Assembly: GCA_008360955.1 (NCBI GenBank)
Contig: LUCM01006202.1
Coordinates: 1 to 64,000, forward strand
DNA: 64,000 nucleotides
Direction of reading: 5' to 3'
Source: Fasciolopsis buskii
Taxonomy: Eukaryota > Platyhelminthes > Trematoda > Plagiorchiida > Fasciolidae
Notes under the pieces: generated by a model
The model's database searches: none
What the model was told of the DNA's origin: nothing
What the model saw: the letters and a program-made list of their open reading frames with translations, nothing else
Program-made: the position numbers and the translations under genes
Part shown: in pieces, positions 1 through 12,770 of the stretch
How the letters are laid out: each line of letters opens with the position of its first letter
Numbering within the stretch: the first letter of the stretch is position 1

Positions 1-3000
1 CAAATCTGGCAGTTTTCGTACTCGTCAAATCTTCGCTTCAGCCACTTGTGAACTCGACACATTTTCCTTGATGGAAACCATTGAACTGCTTTCACGCATA
101 CCCATCTTTGAACATCTATACACTTCAGCACTAAACTGAATGTGAATTGGTTTTCACAAACTGGTAACAGGTCCACGAAATAATGTGTTTATTGATTCAT
201 GTTGGCTGAATTGACATATTTTGTAAAAAGTTCGACCACTGTTAGACACTACGAGCACCTCACAACCGGGTTGTTTTTACAGTTAAATAACCGGTTGATG
301 TACTAATTCAGTGGAGACATTTGTGTTCTCTCGAGCGAACCTCAACTGGTGAAACTGTTTCAACTGGACACTCATTGTTTTGGTTTGATTAAGGCAGGTC
401 GGTGTACCGCATAAAAGCATATGAATTATTATGTATTCCCTTCGGATTAAGTCAGAAATATCATTTTATCCTGATGGTTACCTTTATTCCGTTGAAGTCT
501 GGAGACAATTAATTCGCAGTTGGTCGTGCTCCATCCAATGTGCATCTGTATTGCATGTGACCAACTATCAAATATTAAACAACCCTACAAACTAGTTGCT
601 TTCATTTAGCATTTATCAGTCACCCACATATTGCCTCAATTCACGGATGATTGTTTCGAGTCATATGGGTCTAGAATTGCTACATAGCTTGTGAGACCAC
701 AACCAAGATATATTTTATCTTGATCTGTTCTTTCTACAGAGAGTCTTCTGGCGAACCAGTTTTAAAACTGCAAAACCTATATTACCCAGTAATTAAGCTA
801 TCTTTCGTAAAATAAATGGACGAATAAATAGTTGTCCGAGTCAGTGAAGGAATGTTTAGAGGTACTTCGGACAAGAAATCAAATATGAGATATTAAGAGA
901 AGAACCATTTTCATGATTACTGCGTAAACACGCGTTTAGATGGAGGCTCCTCTGCGTATAGTGCGCGGGAACTGATCAAGCCATTTCGCAAACTGTTCAA
1001 AACCATTTTATTTGTACTATCTCGAATAGTGCAATTATAGGTAATAAACACAGCAGACACCAGTGATCATTCATCGAGTAACTGTCGCTGGTCTCAAGTT
1101 GCTGAATGTGGACTGATGGCAAGATTTATCTGAACTCATTGTTCAACTGAAGATCGGGCCATATAACCTCTTATTTCCACTTGACTATTGAATAGAATAT
1201 CTTTCTGTTGCTCTTTTACTTCGCTTACCAACTGAATTGGCTATCTTTACTTGCAATTTTGTTCCATGCTCATCCCTAATCGGGGGTATTTGTTGGGTCC
1301 TGCACGCATATCGCAAAAGCTTGCTACGAATTCAAATGTGGTTGTTTATTAGTATCAGTTGTTGCAGAATTTCTGTGAATGGCTCTCGTTAGTCAATCAA
1401 AATGACCAGGTATAAATGGAATTGCCAAACACTTATCTTGAATGCTCAACCAAATAATTGTAAATATATTGTCAAGTAAACGCAAACTATAACGGAAGAT
1501 TGAAAGTCTTATAATGCATAAATTAACGGCAGCAATAGTAAGTAGTAAAGGAATTTTTCGGTTCATTTGGTGGGTTCACCTTCTAAACTTAGTTTCGTCC
1601 ATGCAAGACGTAATGAAAATTATATTTACTTATTCTCTGAGAGGGTGATACAAGTTGCCAGTGAACGCCCACCCCACAAACAGTTTATTTTATTCTGCGC
1701 AGTATGTATATATAATATAAATCATTTCTTTTGTGACTTACGGTAATTTAGGAAGTATTTGAACAGTTGAGCTTGTTTCTTAAGTAGTAAACTTCAACGG
1801 AGTAAAAAGTAAAATAAGGAAGCGCATATTCAAATGGAAAGAAACAAAATTCATTCGGGAATACCAACGTCAATGGTAAGAATAACATCTATAAAATTGG
1901 CTTTGACGTTCAAAGCTCTAGGTTGCCAGTCTGTGCACCATAAACTAACATATGCAGAACTACCGTGGGAACTATAACTGAAGCCCAGTCTTCAGGGTAA
2001 GATTTATGGCAATTACGGTTCTGTGTCACTGTCGCGGTACTTGCCCAGTGATTACTTTCTTCATTTTTCCACAGCTGCGTAAGTGAGATATTTAGAGTTC
2101 CTGTTTACCGGAAGCTGCGGATTCTAATATTACAAGGGTACATTTCGGAGGTGCATTTCCGCCTTCTAAATCCGACATGAATCGAAACTCCTTATGGGAG
2201 ATGCTCCCCAAAGATCCACGGAGTTGGTGTTACACGTATATTAGTCTTATGCTTGCAAAACTTGCTCTATAACAAACTAACCTTTTGGCTGGTCAGCTCG
2301 TGAGATTTCCACCCCCATTTTGTATAGGATTCATTTAAAATCTCAAACACTAGGAAATCATCTATTCTGCCGCCAAAAGCTGTATTCGATTGACGTGGAA
2401 TCATTCATCATAAATTTCTCCTTCAAGAAACTGTGTTAATCTTCCGATCCTCAGATTCTATTATCTACTTTGAAGATGTACTTCGAAACCGCGAAAAATA
2501 TTGTTTATCACTTCGCATGCATCGAGATAGCACCTTTAAATCTACTCGCATGTATTTCCAGTTGTTAGCGTGATGCTTTCAAACGTCGCGTAAATCACTC
2601 AGGATTATTTCTCACATATTCCAACTACATTTTGTGCGGCTGCTCAAAGAGAGTTCGCAATTGGATTTACTTAATATGTTGTAATCAACCATTTACACAT
2701 GATGCACTGGAAATCCTGTGGAAACGTAATGTTAATGAGTGAGTACAGGTTTGTTCGTAAGTTGTTACGAACGTGACATTGGTCCCAAAATATGAAATAT
2801 GATGATTGATTTAGTTTTCATTAATGTATAGATTAACCAATTGTAGCTGATATAAGAAATATTTGAAATGATATCCATTCCCGCCTGAATGAAGTATCAG
2901 ATCACACACCTGTTCGTGCCTCTTTGCTGCGTAATTGCCTGTGCACATTTCGCTTTTTAGATACTGTTTATTCGCTTGTGTTTAAGCGGATGACTGGAGG

Positions 3001-3829
3001 TACATACTAAATTTCGTCCAAAGTCGAGTTTGTACAGTTTACTACTCTCAATTAATTTGTCGAAATACCTGTGTTGTAACTTTAAGTGAACAAACCGCTT
3101 GTGCGGTAATCATTCGAGTTAAAGGTTCAAAAAATCGATTAATTTTAAGTGCAGCAGTGATATTTTTCTCATCCCTTATGAAGTTGTTGACTGGTTAGCT
3201 GCAAAAGGTTGTCCAGAATAATTTGGTTTTCCACAAATTATCATGGTCACGATTGAAACAGATTTGACCTTTGAATATCATGCAAAAGGATATATCTAGT
3301 TGTTGTATGATTTTTCTAATTCTTCGTGAGAAACCTTTTGTTGTCGTATTACTAAATTCGCTTGTAATTCTGGACATCGAGTTTTAGTGCGACGTGAATA
3401 CCGATTGCATGGTATCAATTCAAGTCAACAAAACAGAAGCGCATGCATAAGCATCCCTATTCGTATGCCTATATATGGATACATTCTAAAATTATACCCG
3501 CTTCCGACAATAAATAAAGTGCCGCTTAATCTGTAAACAACAGAACGGTGGAAGATCAAGCACAGCAACGTACGCACTAACCGCGGTTTACCGTGCATCT
3601 TCATTATCGATTTCAGAGAGAAGTATGCTGTAATGCCACAATGCTACAACGAATGAATTTCACGGATTCCCTCTGTTCCGTTTCGTTCTCGTTCGTTATA
3701 AAAGGACACCATTTGGGTTCAGACAAAGATAGGGACGATATGCAAATCCAGATTTATGTTTTTCGTCGACTGCCCCGAATAAAATTTACTTTTGCTTATT
3801 TGAATCAAAACAATAACCTCAAATCCGGC
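1..3829. other. Unannotated AT-rich DNA
   Basis: I see no gene, RNA gene or recognisable repeat here. Stops are dense in all six frames, the only open frame of note is about 60 codons on the minus strand near 3.3 kb, and its translation resembles no family I know. It is best read as intergenic or intronic DNA. Confidence 0.6.
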
Positions 3830-3895
3830 TTAGTGGTGTTCACACGATGGTCGTGGTGGTGTTTGGACCAGAAGGTCGAGGGCTCGATTTCTTAT
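3830..3895 (+). mobile_element. Possible tRNA-derived SINE head (box A/box B remnant)
   Basis: The stretch reads like a decayed tRNA-type RNA polymerase III promoter. TTAGTGGTGTTCACACG near its start resembles a box A region, and GGCTCGATTTC near 3880 is close to the box B consensus GGTTCGANTCC. Between them is a GGACCAGAAGGTCGAGGG segment like the anticodon-arm to T-arm part of fluke tRNA-derived SINEs. No cloverleaf can be completed and the downstream body was not found elsewhere in the window. It lies inside a 144-codon open frame (3593-4027) whose translation I do not recognise and take to be incidental. Confidence 0.3.
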
Positions 3896-5670
3896 GCAGT
3901 CAATCTTAATCCCATCCGCAGCACGTCATTGATGGCGGCCTTTTTACATGAATATTGCACACTAGGACCGAATGACCTTAGGAGTTTATCGAAAAATCGA
4001 TGCGACATGTGTTGGTTTTTATTGTGAGTGATATAATGGTAATAACACGAGGCAAGCTTTACAATCAAATGCATTTGATTGTAAAACTTCCTTTGATAAA
4101 GAATACCCACGGTATTCGAGTCGTTGGTATATCACATCTACTAACAACGCTGTTATTAACACTATAGGATTCACAATAAATATTGCATATTTGCCTTGTA
4201 ACAGATAAAGATGGAGCAAAAATACCTTAACAGAAACTATTTTAATTATTATTAGCAAATCTCAGCAACAAGCTGAATTACTGCAACATAGTTAAAAACA
4301 TTTAGTTTGCATTCATCACTGTTGTGCAACACACCGATTGTTCATCCAGTTGCAAACCAATTGAATAAATCCGCTTTACGGAGAGTGGTGACTGATGACT
4401 TGTAAAACCATTGCCGAGGATTGTACATTGTAAATAAGCTCCCCAGCTGAAACGCTCTTTTACGATTCACAATTCAGAAGTTCGCGCTATTTTAGTCCTG
4501 TCTGAATTGTCTAACCTCAGGAGATGATCCATATTTTTACAACGCCTGGCCATATACGAGTGAAATTTGAATAATTCACTGCCAACACATCAAACCCTTC
4601 GTGCCACTATTGTTCGACACTCGGTGTCGCATGCCATGTTCTCTCCTGACTGTGTCAGCTTGCTGTTTGTGATCTCTGAATTCTGACTAGATTGGTGTGC
4701 TTTTCGACCAGTTACGCAAGAGATCTTTTGGTGTCGTATGTTTACGAGATAAAAGCTTTACCTCTTGGGCAAACCGGTGCCTTTGAAATTTAAGGTAATC
4801 AGCTTCAACAAACTAACTCAAATTTCTCGCCCAAGGTACATGCTGACATTATATATTTCGGGCAAACACGGACTCTAGGTGGCTGCAGTTCGGTCGGTGC
4901 TCGGTGTTCGTATAGCCGATGGCAAAGTATATTTTCAGAATTTAGTGGCTTTCAAACCTCTCATCGGAATTTCTGATTGCCTTACCATATGTCAAAAATG
5001 TCATATTACTTTGGTAAGTTAGTTCCTACCGTGCAGTACTGAAACCTAACCCTTTTCTGTATTTCACACTAAAGCTCTCTTCTTTGAGTTAACATGGCGG
5101 GAGAAAAATACAGAGACTGGTGAACCTATTACATATTTGGTGTCACCACCAGCGAGTTGCAGTCCCGCCCTGGTGACTTCAGCTCTCTCAAGCGATCAAA
5201 GTTGCATGCAGTCAGAGTGCAATCGACGGAAATACAGTCGTCCTAGGTTTCATCCTGGTGATGCCTTCGAAGACTGAGAATTTCGGGCAAAACTTTACGT
5301 CACTTTAGTACCTGAAGAAAATTTCAGCCCGACAGTCCTTAGCTTTCGAAACGAAGGGCGCCCTATTTCCCGGCCCACAGGCCTAAATTTTTCTTCACCG
5401 GCCTCATACATCTGGAAGGCGATTTGCCTACTGTTTGTCAAACCAAAGCGCACCGGTGTATGGAGAGAGTGGTTCATCACTGGGCTGTAGGCTTGCGGCT
5501 GGATTGTTGAAAACATTGCTTGAAATTTCTGGGCAGCAACATGAAATGCCTTTCTAGATTTCCAGCCGGATGAAATCTAACCTGCTATTTTCTTGCAGTT
5601 CTGCGTGTTGTTGAAATATCAGCCTCTAATATATGCAACAGGAGTTATAAATATTTTCACTCATCAGTAA
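3896..5670. other. Unannotated DNA
   Basis: No gene is recognisable. Overlapping minus-strand open frames of 70 to 80 codons (4.0-4.3 kb and 5.3-5.5 kb) show no known motif. The 5.1-5.5 kb part is visibly richer in GC than its surroundings and may be old repeat DNA, but I could not name it. Confidence 0.5.
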
Positions 5671-5694
5671 TATATATATATATATATATATATA
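5671..5694. repeat. (TA)12 microsatellite
   Basis: A perfect TA dinucleotide run of about 12 units. It is flanked by ordinary AT-rich sequence and has no other repeat structure around it. Confidence 0.95.
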
Positions 5695-8280
5695 AATGTA
5701 CCTCACTCATTTTGTCACATTGCTGAGGACTTTGACGAAAATTAGCATTCTCCAGCCACTTAGATAAATTTCCCATTTTGCCAGCAATTTACTCCCTCAG
5801 TCTTTCCTTGTGATATTTGTCTACTCTCCTGTCAGGTGAGAAACTCCAGCGCGTAACACAAGTATTGATAAATGTGCATTTTTCGGCACCAAAGCAATGT
5901 TCATCCGCCAAGGTGTTTCTCTCAGTGTGACCCAAGGCGTGCACGCGCTTTTCTAATTGACCTGCGGTGAGTAGGCGGTGCAGTGGGTACCTCAACATGG
6001 TCTTGAAGAACCCGACTACGTTGCTCCACCACACGAGATCAGTGCACACTAAGCCTCGAATGTCAAATAGAACCAAACTGTGGTATGTGTTCCACAATCG
6101 TTGGGCGACACATGAAAATGGTTTCCTCTCATTTTTTCCCATTCTTTATCGCCAACATCAGTAATATAAATCCTCGAGAGAACGGAGCCGTTTACGCAAG
6201 CATTTTGTCAGTCTCCATGTTTCCTCGCAAGGCGGAAAAGACTATATGGTGTACTGACTAAATTCGCCATGGGTTTAGAGCATGTGGATTCAAGCCTTCA
6301 GTCCAATGGTCGATATATACCACTGCTAGTGGAAGCCGAGGTTGGTGCTTACAAATATGATGTTCGCTAGATGACGTGTGACCGGCGTACGGACGATGCA
6401 GTCCGAAGGAGATTCAGTCACACTGACGGTAATAAAGCACTCAGCATCACGGCTTTTCTACAAGAAGGATGCAGCTGCCAACTGCCAGTCAACTTTTCAT
6501 TCGGCAACCCATTGTTGGCCACTGCCTCATTCCTGAAAAGGAGGGAAAATGGCAAATTCTTTGCATTTATCGTTGTACTTCAGGCTGTGATGCTCGCGTT
6601 GAAAGCACTATTTGCTCAAGACAGCTGATGGGGAACGACAGATGATTCTGTTGTCATTCATCCACAATTTATCAACCGTTGTTGTTCGTTGAAATTTGCG
6701 TGAGACGATTTCAAAAGCTTTTAAGTTCCATTTTGTCTATATACCGGCTTTATAACCTAGTTATAAAGATAAAATTAAATGACTTTAAAGTTTTCATTCT
6801 GAGTAGCAACATAGGTGAACACCAAGACCGCCGCCTAAACCCGCCAAGGAGTGAAGGCAAATGAAATAGCAATTTCAACGTTTATCGTAATAATGAAGAG
6901 CAAAGATGGAAATAAGATCAATTTCAAACACTTCAAGTTGGCAGCGGAATTCAAGCACGTCGCTCAAAATCACAGTGTCGGTTGATCTACAAAAAAGGGC
7001 AGTATACATATGCAATTTATTGTTTCACTCACTAAAGTCTTACGTAAAAGAAACGGTTCAGGCTTGCTGCCGGTGTCAGGGCGTTTTTAAGCAAATGTGA
7101 CAGTTCCAAGGTTACTAAATTGGGAAGGCAAAAAGATAGGGTTCTTGATTAGATTTGGTTCAAATTCATCCACGGCGCCTTCATGACCAATGAATGAGCA
7201 GACTTTCTTCATCAGGCCTGTTGACAAAAACAGATTATAAATCACAATATTCCTGAAATTTTGGAGCCTAGAATGAAATCAGCATTCTTTCCATTGATCC
7301 GAACTCTTATTTTGCTATTCCGATTTCTATGCGCGGAGCATGGATTAATCGGATATTCGGTTTAGCGTAAAAACCACTTAAAGCTTCCAACCTTTGACTA
7401 CTTGGTCTTTACGAAAATCAGAATGTTAAAAGTACCGTTGAATAACTGAGAACCTAAACATTAAGTTAGTTTGCTGTAACCATCAATATTGGAAAAGCAT
7501 GTTTCTGACTGGGCTAATCATTGTTTTCAATCGCCGTCACGAAATTCAGAATTGGTCGCTGTTTCGAAGTCCCACTGACATAGAAGTAGCGTCTTCATCC
7601 TAACTGACTTCAAGAACCCATTGTATTTGTATGCGTATATGAAAGGATGTATCATAAATAAAAGAAGAATCGTCGCAAGACCTAGGTTTGATTGCGGCAA
7701 ATTGCTTGGGTGTTGCCAGGATGTCGCTGCTGGTATCGGTATGACCCATGACATGTACTAACCAGTCAGTGAATTTAAACTTTAGGTACTCTTTACAAAG
7801 TTCATTTTCATAAAATCCAACAATGTACTTGAATGAAACCATCTCCACCTGCCACAAATAGGATCACGAGTATTGCGTAAAGTCTATCGCTCTAACGAGG
7901 AGACTTCCGTGGCACCTGAGATCTTTTAATAATAGACGAACAAATATATGAGTGTTTATGTTTGCATCCTACTGTGAACAACGAGTTTGATGAAAACCGT
8001 ATCCGTTGTGTGCATGTGCTTCGAATTTGACCATGTATTAAATCTACGGGCAGAATATGCATCAAAAACAGTCTTTCGTTAGCATAAACGATTCTTCAAC
8101 AAAATTAATTAGCATTCTATCAGGCTGACATTTTCATTGCTTCAGTCCAAACAGACAACAAGAAGACTTATGATACCGCTCTGAAAGGTTTAATATTCCC
8201 CCGGGCAGGCTGGAAGAAACATCTGCTTACATTGATCTTGTTTCTCCGCTACTTCTAGTCAGCCTAGCAACACTAAGTTG
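5695..8280. other. Unannotated DNA with unrecognised open frames
   Basis: The longest open frame is 117 codons on the minus strand (5789-6142); an 85-codon frame lies on the plus strand (6371-6628). Neither translation shows a motif, signal peptide or membrane segment I recognise, and neither is flanked by convincing splice or start signals. The 6.2-6.4 kb part has weak tRNA-like wording (GGATTCAAGCC resembles box B), too little to call a SINE. Confidence 0.5.
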
Positions 8281-8281
8281 T

Positions 8282-8497
8282 TTGTTTTCTTCCGTGAAAG
8301 CTGATGGCATATTTCGGGAGGGAATTCTTACATGTGCGATCAGGCCAATATCCTGTCCGGATGTGACTAGAAATGAAAAATGTCCGAATTGTGGAACCAT
8401 TTTATCCGCCAATGAAAGTTTTATTGTACATATCCTTTCATCTTGCAGTCAAACACGAAAAAACGGAACTACGAAGCGTCTCGTAGACTCATCATAA
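8282..8497 (+). other. Open frame with a zinc-knuckle-like C2HC motif
   Basis: This 71-codon plus-strand frame contains a segment spaced Cys-x2-Cys-x12-His-x4-Cys, beginning CPNCG near 8380. That is the ligand spacing of small C2HC zinc fingers. No other domain is visible, upstream and downstream exon signals are not clear, and a four-ligand pattern in one short frame can arise by chance. It could be a fragment of an exon or retroelement, or nothing. Confidence 0.15.
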
Positions 8498-10145
8498 TAA
8501 CCCTCAGAGTGAACACCTCGAATTTTGTCAAACTTGTGTGCAGCAGGTTGAAGGGCAGAGTATACGTGAACTGTCTGGAGATGGTCAGATATTTATCAAG
8601 GACTATGTGAAATAATGTTGGTTCAAGTTCGAAGTGAACTCACATGACGTTTGTTTTCATGCCCGAGTAGTGCAGAACTCATAGAACTGAGTGAGTATGA
8701 GTAGATATGTAATAAAAAATGCCCAAATAAATTAGTTGAAAGGTTAGAAAGACTAATTATCTGCGCGAGAATGAACAAATAATCCGGCATTATCGCGTTA
8801 TGACTGATCATAGTTCCGTGAAAGGTGACAGCATCCCAGCGTCATTTCATGTGGGAAACAACTAGCAAAGAGAGCTGGTTTTCTCAAGCAAACTGATGAA
8901 CAGTGTTGGGACTACAGCAAAAATTCCCTCCATAAATAAAATAACGAAACCTTTGTCGACAACATGTAAGTTCCGACCAGGGGGAATAAAGAGACTGATA
9001 GTAGCACCATCCTGCATCTCTAATGCACAAAGATACCAGTGATAAGTGAACAGCGATGTCTAACACTGCTGCTTTCACTGGACATAATCCAGTTACACAC
9101 ACAAGCACACATACACACACAAATCCATGTTTGTGTAGAATCGAGTCAAATGTGTATTTCTCTTTTCGGAGTGCACTGATTACCAGCATTTGCCGATTAT
9201 GACAACCAAAGCCATATTATTTTGTATTAGACTTTAGTGAAGGAAAACGACACTCCAAACGGTAAGCTTTCATTGACAAACGAAGGAAAAATTTGACCGA
9301 ATAAAACCGCTTGTAGAGAAATATGTTCAAATAGTGTTGAAAGTTTGCCCTCTATCTTGAGTCCAAAATAATCCCGTATTTCTTTGGATGTTCGGGTATT
9401 GGTTGGCGATTTGAAAATTGGTTTTGTTGACAAGCACCGTTGAACATCAAAAAGAAAGGATCATTAGCGATAAAACGAGAACAATTAAACGAAATGACGG
9501 AATAGATTTTTTCAGGCTAAACCAGGTCGTCGTTTGTCCACCGGAAGATTTTTAAATGGAGCCATTTACCGAATCAGGAAGACGGTAATATATTGCCGTA
9601 ACTTCTCACTCTAATAAGAATAATAATGGAAGAATAATGTTTTCCTGATTTCAGCAAAACTTAAGTCCAGGTATCGAAAATGGCGTCATTTGCTCCAAGG
9701 TAACAAGCTAATATATATGTAATGAGAATTGACCAATGAAATATTTTTATATGACGACGTATATGCTGTCGTAGCGAAGACGTTTGTCTGTAGAATTAAT
9801 TTGGCAAAATATGACCATAATAATATCAGATCCTCAAATAAATTCGTTTATTTCCAGGAAGCGTTAATGTTTGTCGTCCAGTGCATTGCGTAAAAACCGA
9901 GGACGTTTTATTTGAACTTCATTTTATTGAATCTTAAAACTATTGTGAGAAAAGCTCAAGTATGAAAACTAACGATGACAATCGCGGCCCTAGGCCTGTT
10001 CAATAGAAGGTCCAACAGAAACCATCTATCCGAATAAGTCAGTGGCTGCTAGAGGAGAACGTTGGAGGGCGAACCTATTCCAATGAATCCTTTGGACTAA
10101 AGAATAAAGTAGGATGCAGCAGTTATCCAAACAGAAATAAGAAAT
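8498..10145. other. Unannotated DNA with an interrupted (AC)n tract
   Basis: No gene is recognisable. An interrupted AC-rich microsatellite lies at about 9095-9120. A 101-codon minus-strand frame (8884-9189) runs through that tract and is explained by low-complexity sequence rather than coding. Confidence 0.6.
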
Positions 10146-10583
10146 TTGTCAAACGAATCCTCAATGTACTTATGTCCATTTTTGGTCACATACTGTTTTC
10201 ACTCTCTTTCTACAGCTCACTGTCGATCAGATTATTATCGCACTCTTTTACAGATGGCCATGTCTGCTCTGGATCCTATTTCCACCCTGGCCCATTTGGA
10301 GCTACCGACTTCTCGTATCATCCTTTCGAACTGCCAGTCCGTCCATGCTTCTGTGGTTAAGCTTTATCTTACAAAACGTTGGTTAGATGAGCAATTTGTC
10401 TTCCACAAACAACAGACTCGATTCCTCATGCAACTTAGAGGAATGACCTGTGACATGTGGTTTCCTCCAGTAAACTATGTTTCCCTTACTCTGTTGATTC
10501 GGCACATATGGCCGTACCTGCTTACCTCTCTACACATATCAGCAACTTTCTGTCAACTCAACGGAATTTTAGTAACACTTTAA
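10146..10583 (+). other. 145-codon open frame, unrecognised; weak candidate exon
   Basis: All three plus-strand frames are unusually open between about 10200 and 10380, and one stays open for 145 codons. A pyrimidine-rich stretch ending in CTACAG at about 10216 would serve as a 3' splice site. The part after it reads as a mostly helical, low-repeat protein of unknown family. No partner exon, no polyadenylation signal in a meaningful place and no family motif are visible. Pyrimidine-rich composition alone can keep frames open, so coding is only a possibility. Confidence 0.15.
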
Positions 10584-12462
10584 ATGCTTGCTTTTCGAAA
10601 AACTGCATATATTACCCAGTCTTTTCCGTTCGCTGTATTTTCTGGGGTTCGATCGACGAACTGTCAAATAACTTGATGAACGAGTCCCTTAGGAAGGAAA
10701 TGAACATCACTGGTAATTTTGTGCGTAATGGATGACCAATAGTCCACTTTTACATTGCCTGTTGATATCCATTTACTGTGATGTTGATGCTCAAGACGCA
10801 TTTATTTCGAGTGGTATCGGATAGTTATCCCGCGGTATTAACCATTAATCTGATGAAAAAGTATTCATGCATTGAGGTGTGAAGAAAACCGTTATCATTA
10901 GTTCCAATTGTAATGTAATGCAAAGCGGAACAATTAAAAAAGCGGACTTTTGGTAAGGATGTTAAAAAAATTTATTAATTCTTCAATTTTTAATTTCAGA
11001 TAGTTGTTTTCCTCGAAATATCCACCGACACAAAAAAAAACTCATACCCTAGTTCAGAATTGTCCTTATTGAATGAAACTGGATAATTTTCCATAGAGAT
11101 TTCCATGACAGTGATACCTTATTTTCGTGATACATCTAGAAAAGGATTGAACAAACCTTATTGTCTTTTTCTCAAGTATACAACCACGTTACTCTAAATA
11201 GATGTAAAGCATACTGTTCTATTTTCACAAGGGAAGGTAGCGGAAGATGTAAGCTGATACATTTGAGGTGCACATCAATTTTTCATGCAAACGTAGTTGC
11301 TGGACTGCCGATTGGTCCCTTGGACGTAGCTACAAAGCCTGCCAAGTACACACACCACCTTCATGTCTGCAACCAGGATTGTAATATCGTACTAACGACT
11401 GAGACTGCTAAAAGTACAATAATCCTTTTGAAATAACCAGTAGCATGATTAATCCGATATTATTAGGGACAGCTGTAATAAATGCAAGCAATAAATCAGA
11501 ATGACTCTCAGGAGTTCATAGTTCGATAAGCCTATTCGTTGACTTTACAATTTAATGTTTCAAATGCTGTAGAGGTAATGACTGCCAAATCACTTTATCG
11601 TACGTATGTGGAGAAATAATACTGATTATGCCAATCGATAAATTGAGCAAGATGATCATAATTATAGGGTCATTTGCTACTAATGGGTCGAGTAGGCTAG
11701 CGAATTATTCGATCACTAAGATGGCTTTGGAGAAAGGCAATAACCCCACTTACTATTGGTTTAGTAAATGGATCCCCTCTGTAATCAAAGTGCACTTTCT
11801 CACCAGGGTAAACGTTACCAGGTAATGGCCACCGAACTGCACAATTGACTGTCGATTTTATAGATCAAATTTCGAGATTTTGTTACCTTTCCTTTTGCTT
11901 GTCAAACCAAAGGTAGAATGGACAAAAAACCCCTTTCAAAATGGCGTTTTTTACAGCAAATATTTAAAAGTGCAGCGTATTCTGATGATGCTGTTATCTT
12001 CTCCGTAAATCGGCTCCCATCGACGCAATGTAATTTTGAGACTTGATCAAAATTCGAAGGTAATTAATCAACTGTCCTTATTGTGAAACTATCGTCAATT
12101 ATTTCCGATAATGTGGTCTAAAAAACGAATGCAAAATGTGACTACTCTCGAATCAAGAATGTACCACGAATTAAAATTGCGGGTTACATTTACTGAAAAA
12201 TAAGATTTGGATATTAATTCCAATCATTAAAAAACGAACGGCAAGACGCATCGAACTGTCAGCGGAGAGAATTATCTGAAATATACACCGTATTCTCAGC
12301 GTCTACATTAAAAAAGCACACAAACATCACGATTCATTGAAAAGCGGCCTGATAATTTCAAAATTGTCACAACTGCTGCTTGAAGTGCCTTTCATTGGAC
12401 TAATTCACAAAGATCTAGAATTAGAAAACATTAGGGCGAAGGAAAACCGTTTATACTACTTT
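10584..12462. other. Unannotated AT-rich DNA
   Basis: I see no gene or named repeat. Open frames reach about 90 codons (11161-11436, +) without recognisable content. Confidence 0.6.
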
Positions 12463-12770
12463 CCATGAAATAATTCACCATGTGACATCATCGCTCAACT
12501 GACCATTAAGAAAGCAAGGAAGCACTGTACAGCTGTTTTCTCCATGTTAGAAATCATGAGCAATTCCCATTCACTCCACCGGAACTGAGACGCGAACCAA
12601 GGGCGAACGTCTTAGCCATATGGCTACTGGGCAGGCTCTCAACGGTGTGCTGAAATTCACCACCTCATTTCCACATATTCGTCAAAGACAAGCACGACCA
12701 CGGGCTGCTAGCGCATTGCGATCGACCCCTAATGATAGATGACTTCTCTGAAGGTACGCCAAGTACTAGG
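12463..12770 (-). mobile_element. Diverged, near full-length copy of the hammerhead SINE
   Basis: Read on the minus strand, this stretch follows the 29.5-31.2 kb tandem unit from its body (GAGAAGTCATCTATCA, GGGGTCGATCGC) through the tRNA-like head (AGCCATATGGCTAAGACG, then GGTTCGCGTCTCAGTTC), the hammerhead segment and the 3' tail (GAATTATTTCATGG). It differs by many substitutions and small indels, so it is much older than the array. The hammerhead core has the change CTGATGA to CTCATGA and an extra A before stem III. The palindrome ACAGCTGT and the following A-CAGTGC are intact. The copy ends where the unit's CTCCTACTACT segment would begin. Confidence 0.8.
12522..12567 (-). ncRNA. Degenerate hammerhead ribozyme (old SINE copy)
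   Basis: On the minus strand the order is stem I 5' strand (decayed), CTCATGA, a short stem II, GAGAAAA, ACAGCTGT, A, CAGTGC. Of the invariant core, G5 is replaced by C, while the second G of the box (G8) and the GAAA run remain. With G5 lost and stem I broken this copy should not cleave. It shows that the motif belonged to the ancestral SINE and did not arise in the tandem array. Confidence 0.55.

Noticed and set aside
3593..4027. 144-codon open frame as a gene
   Set aside because: No family motif or exon signals, and part of its translation is that of a tRNA-derived SINE head.
5789..6142. 117-codon minus-strand open frame as a gene
   Set aside because: No recognisable motif, no start or splice context, and frames of this length occur by chance in 64 kb.
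8884..9189. 101-codon minus-strand frame with a Val/Cys-rich run
   Set aside because: The run is a translation of the interrupted AC microsatellite.
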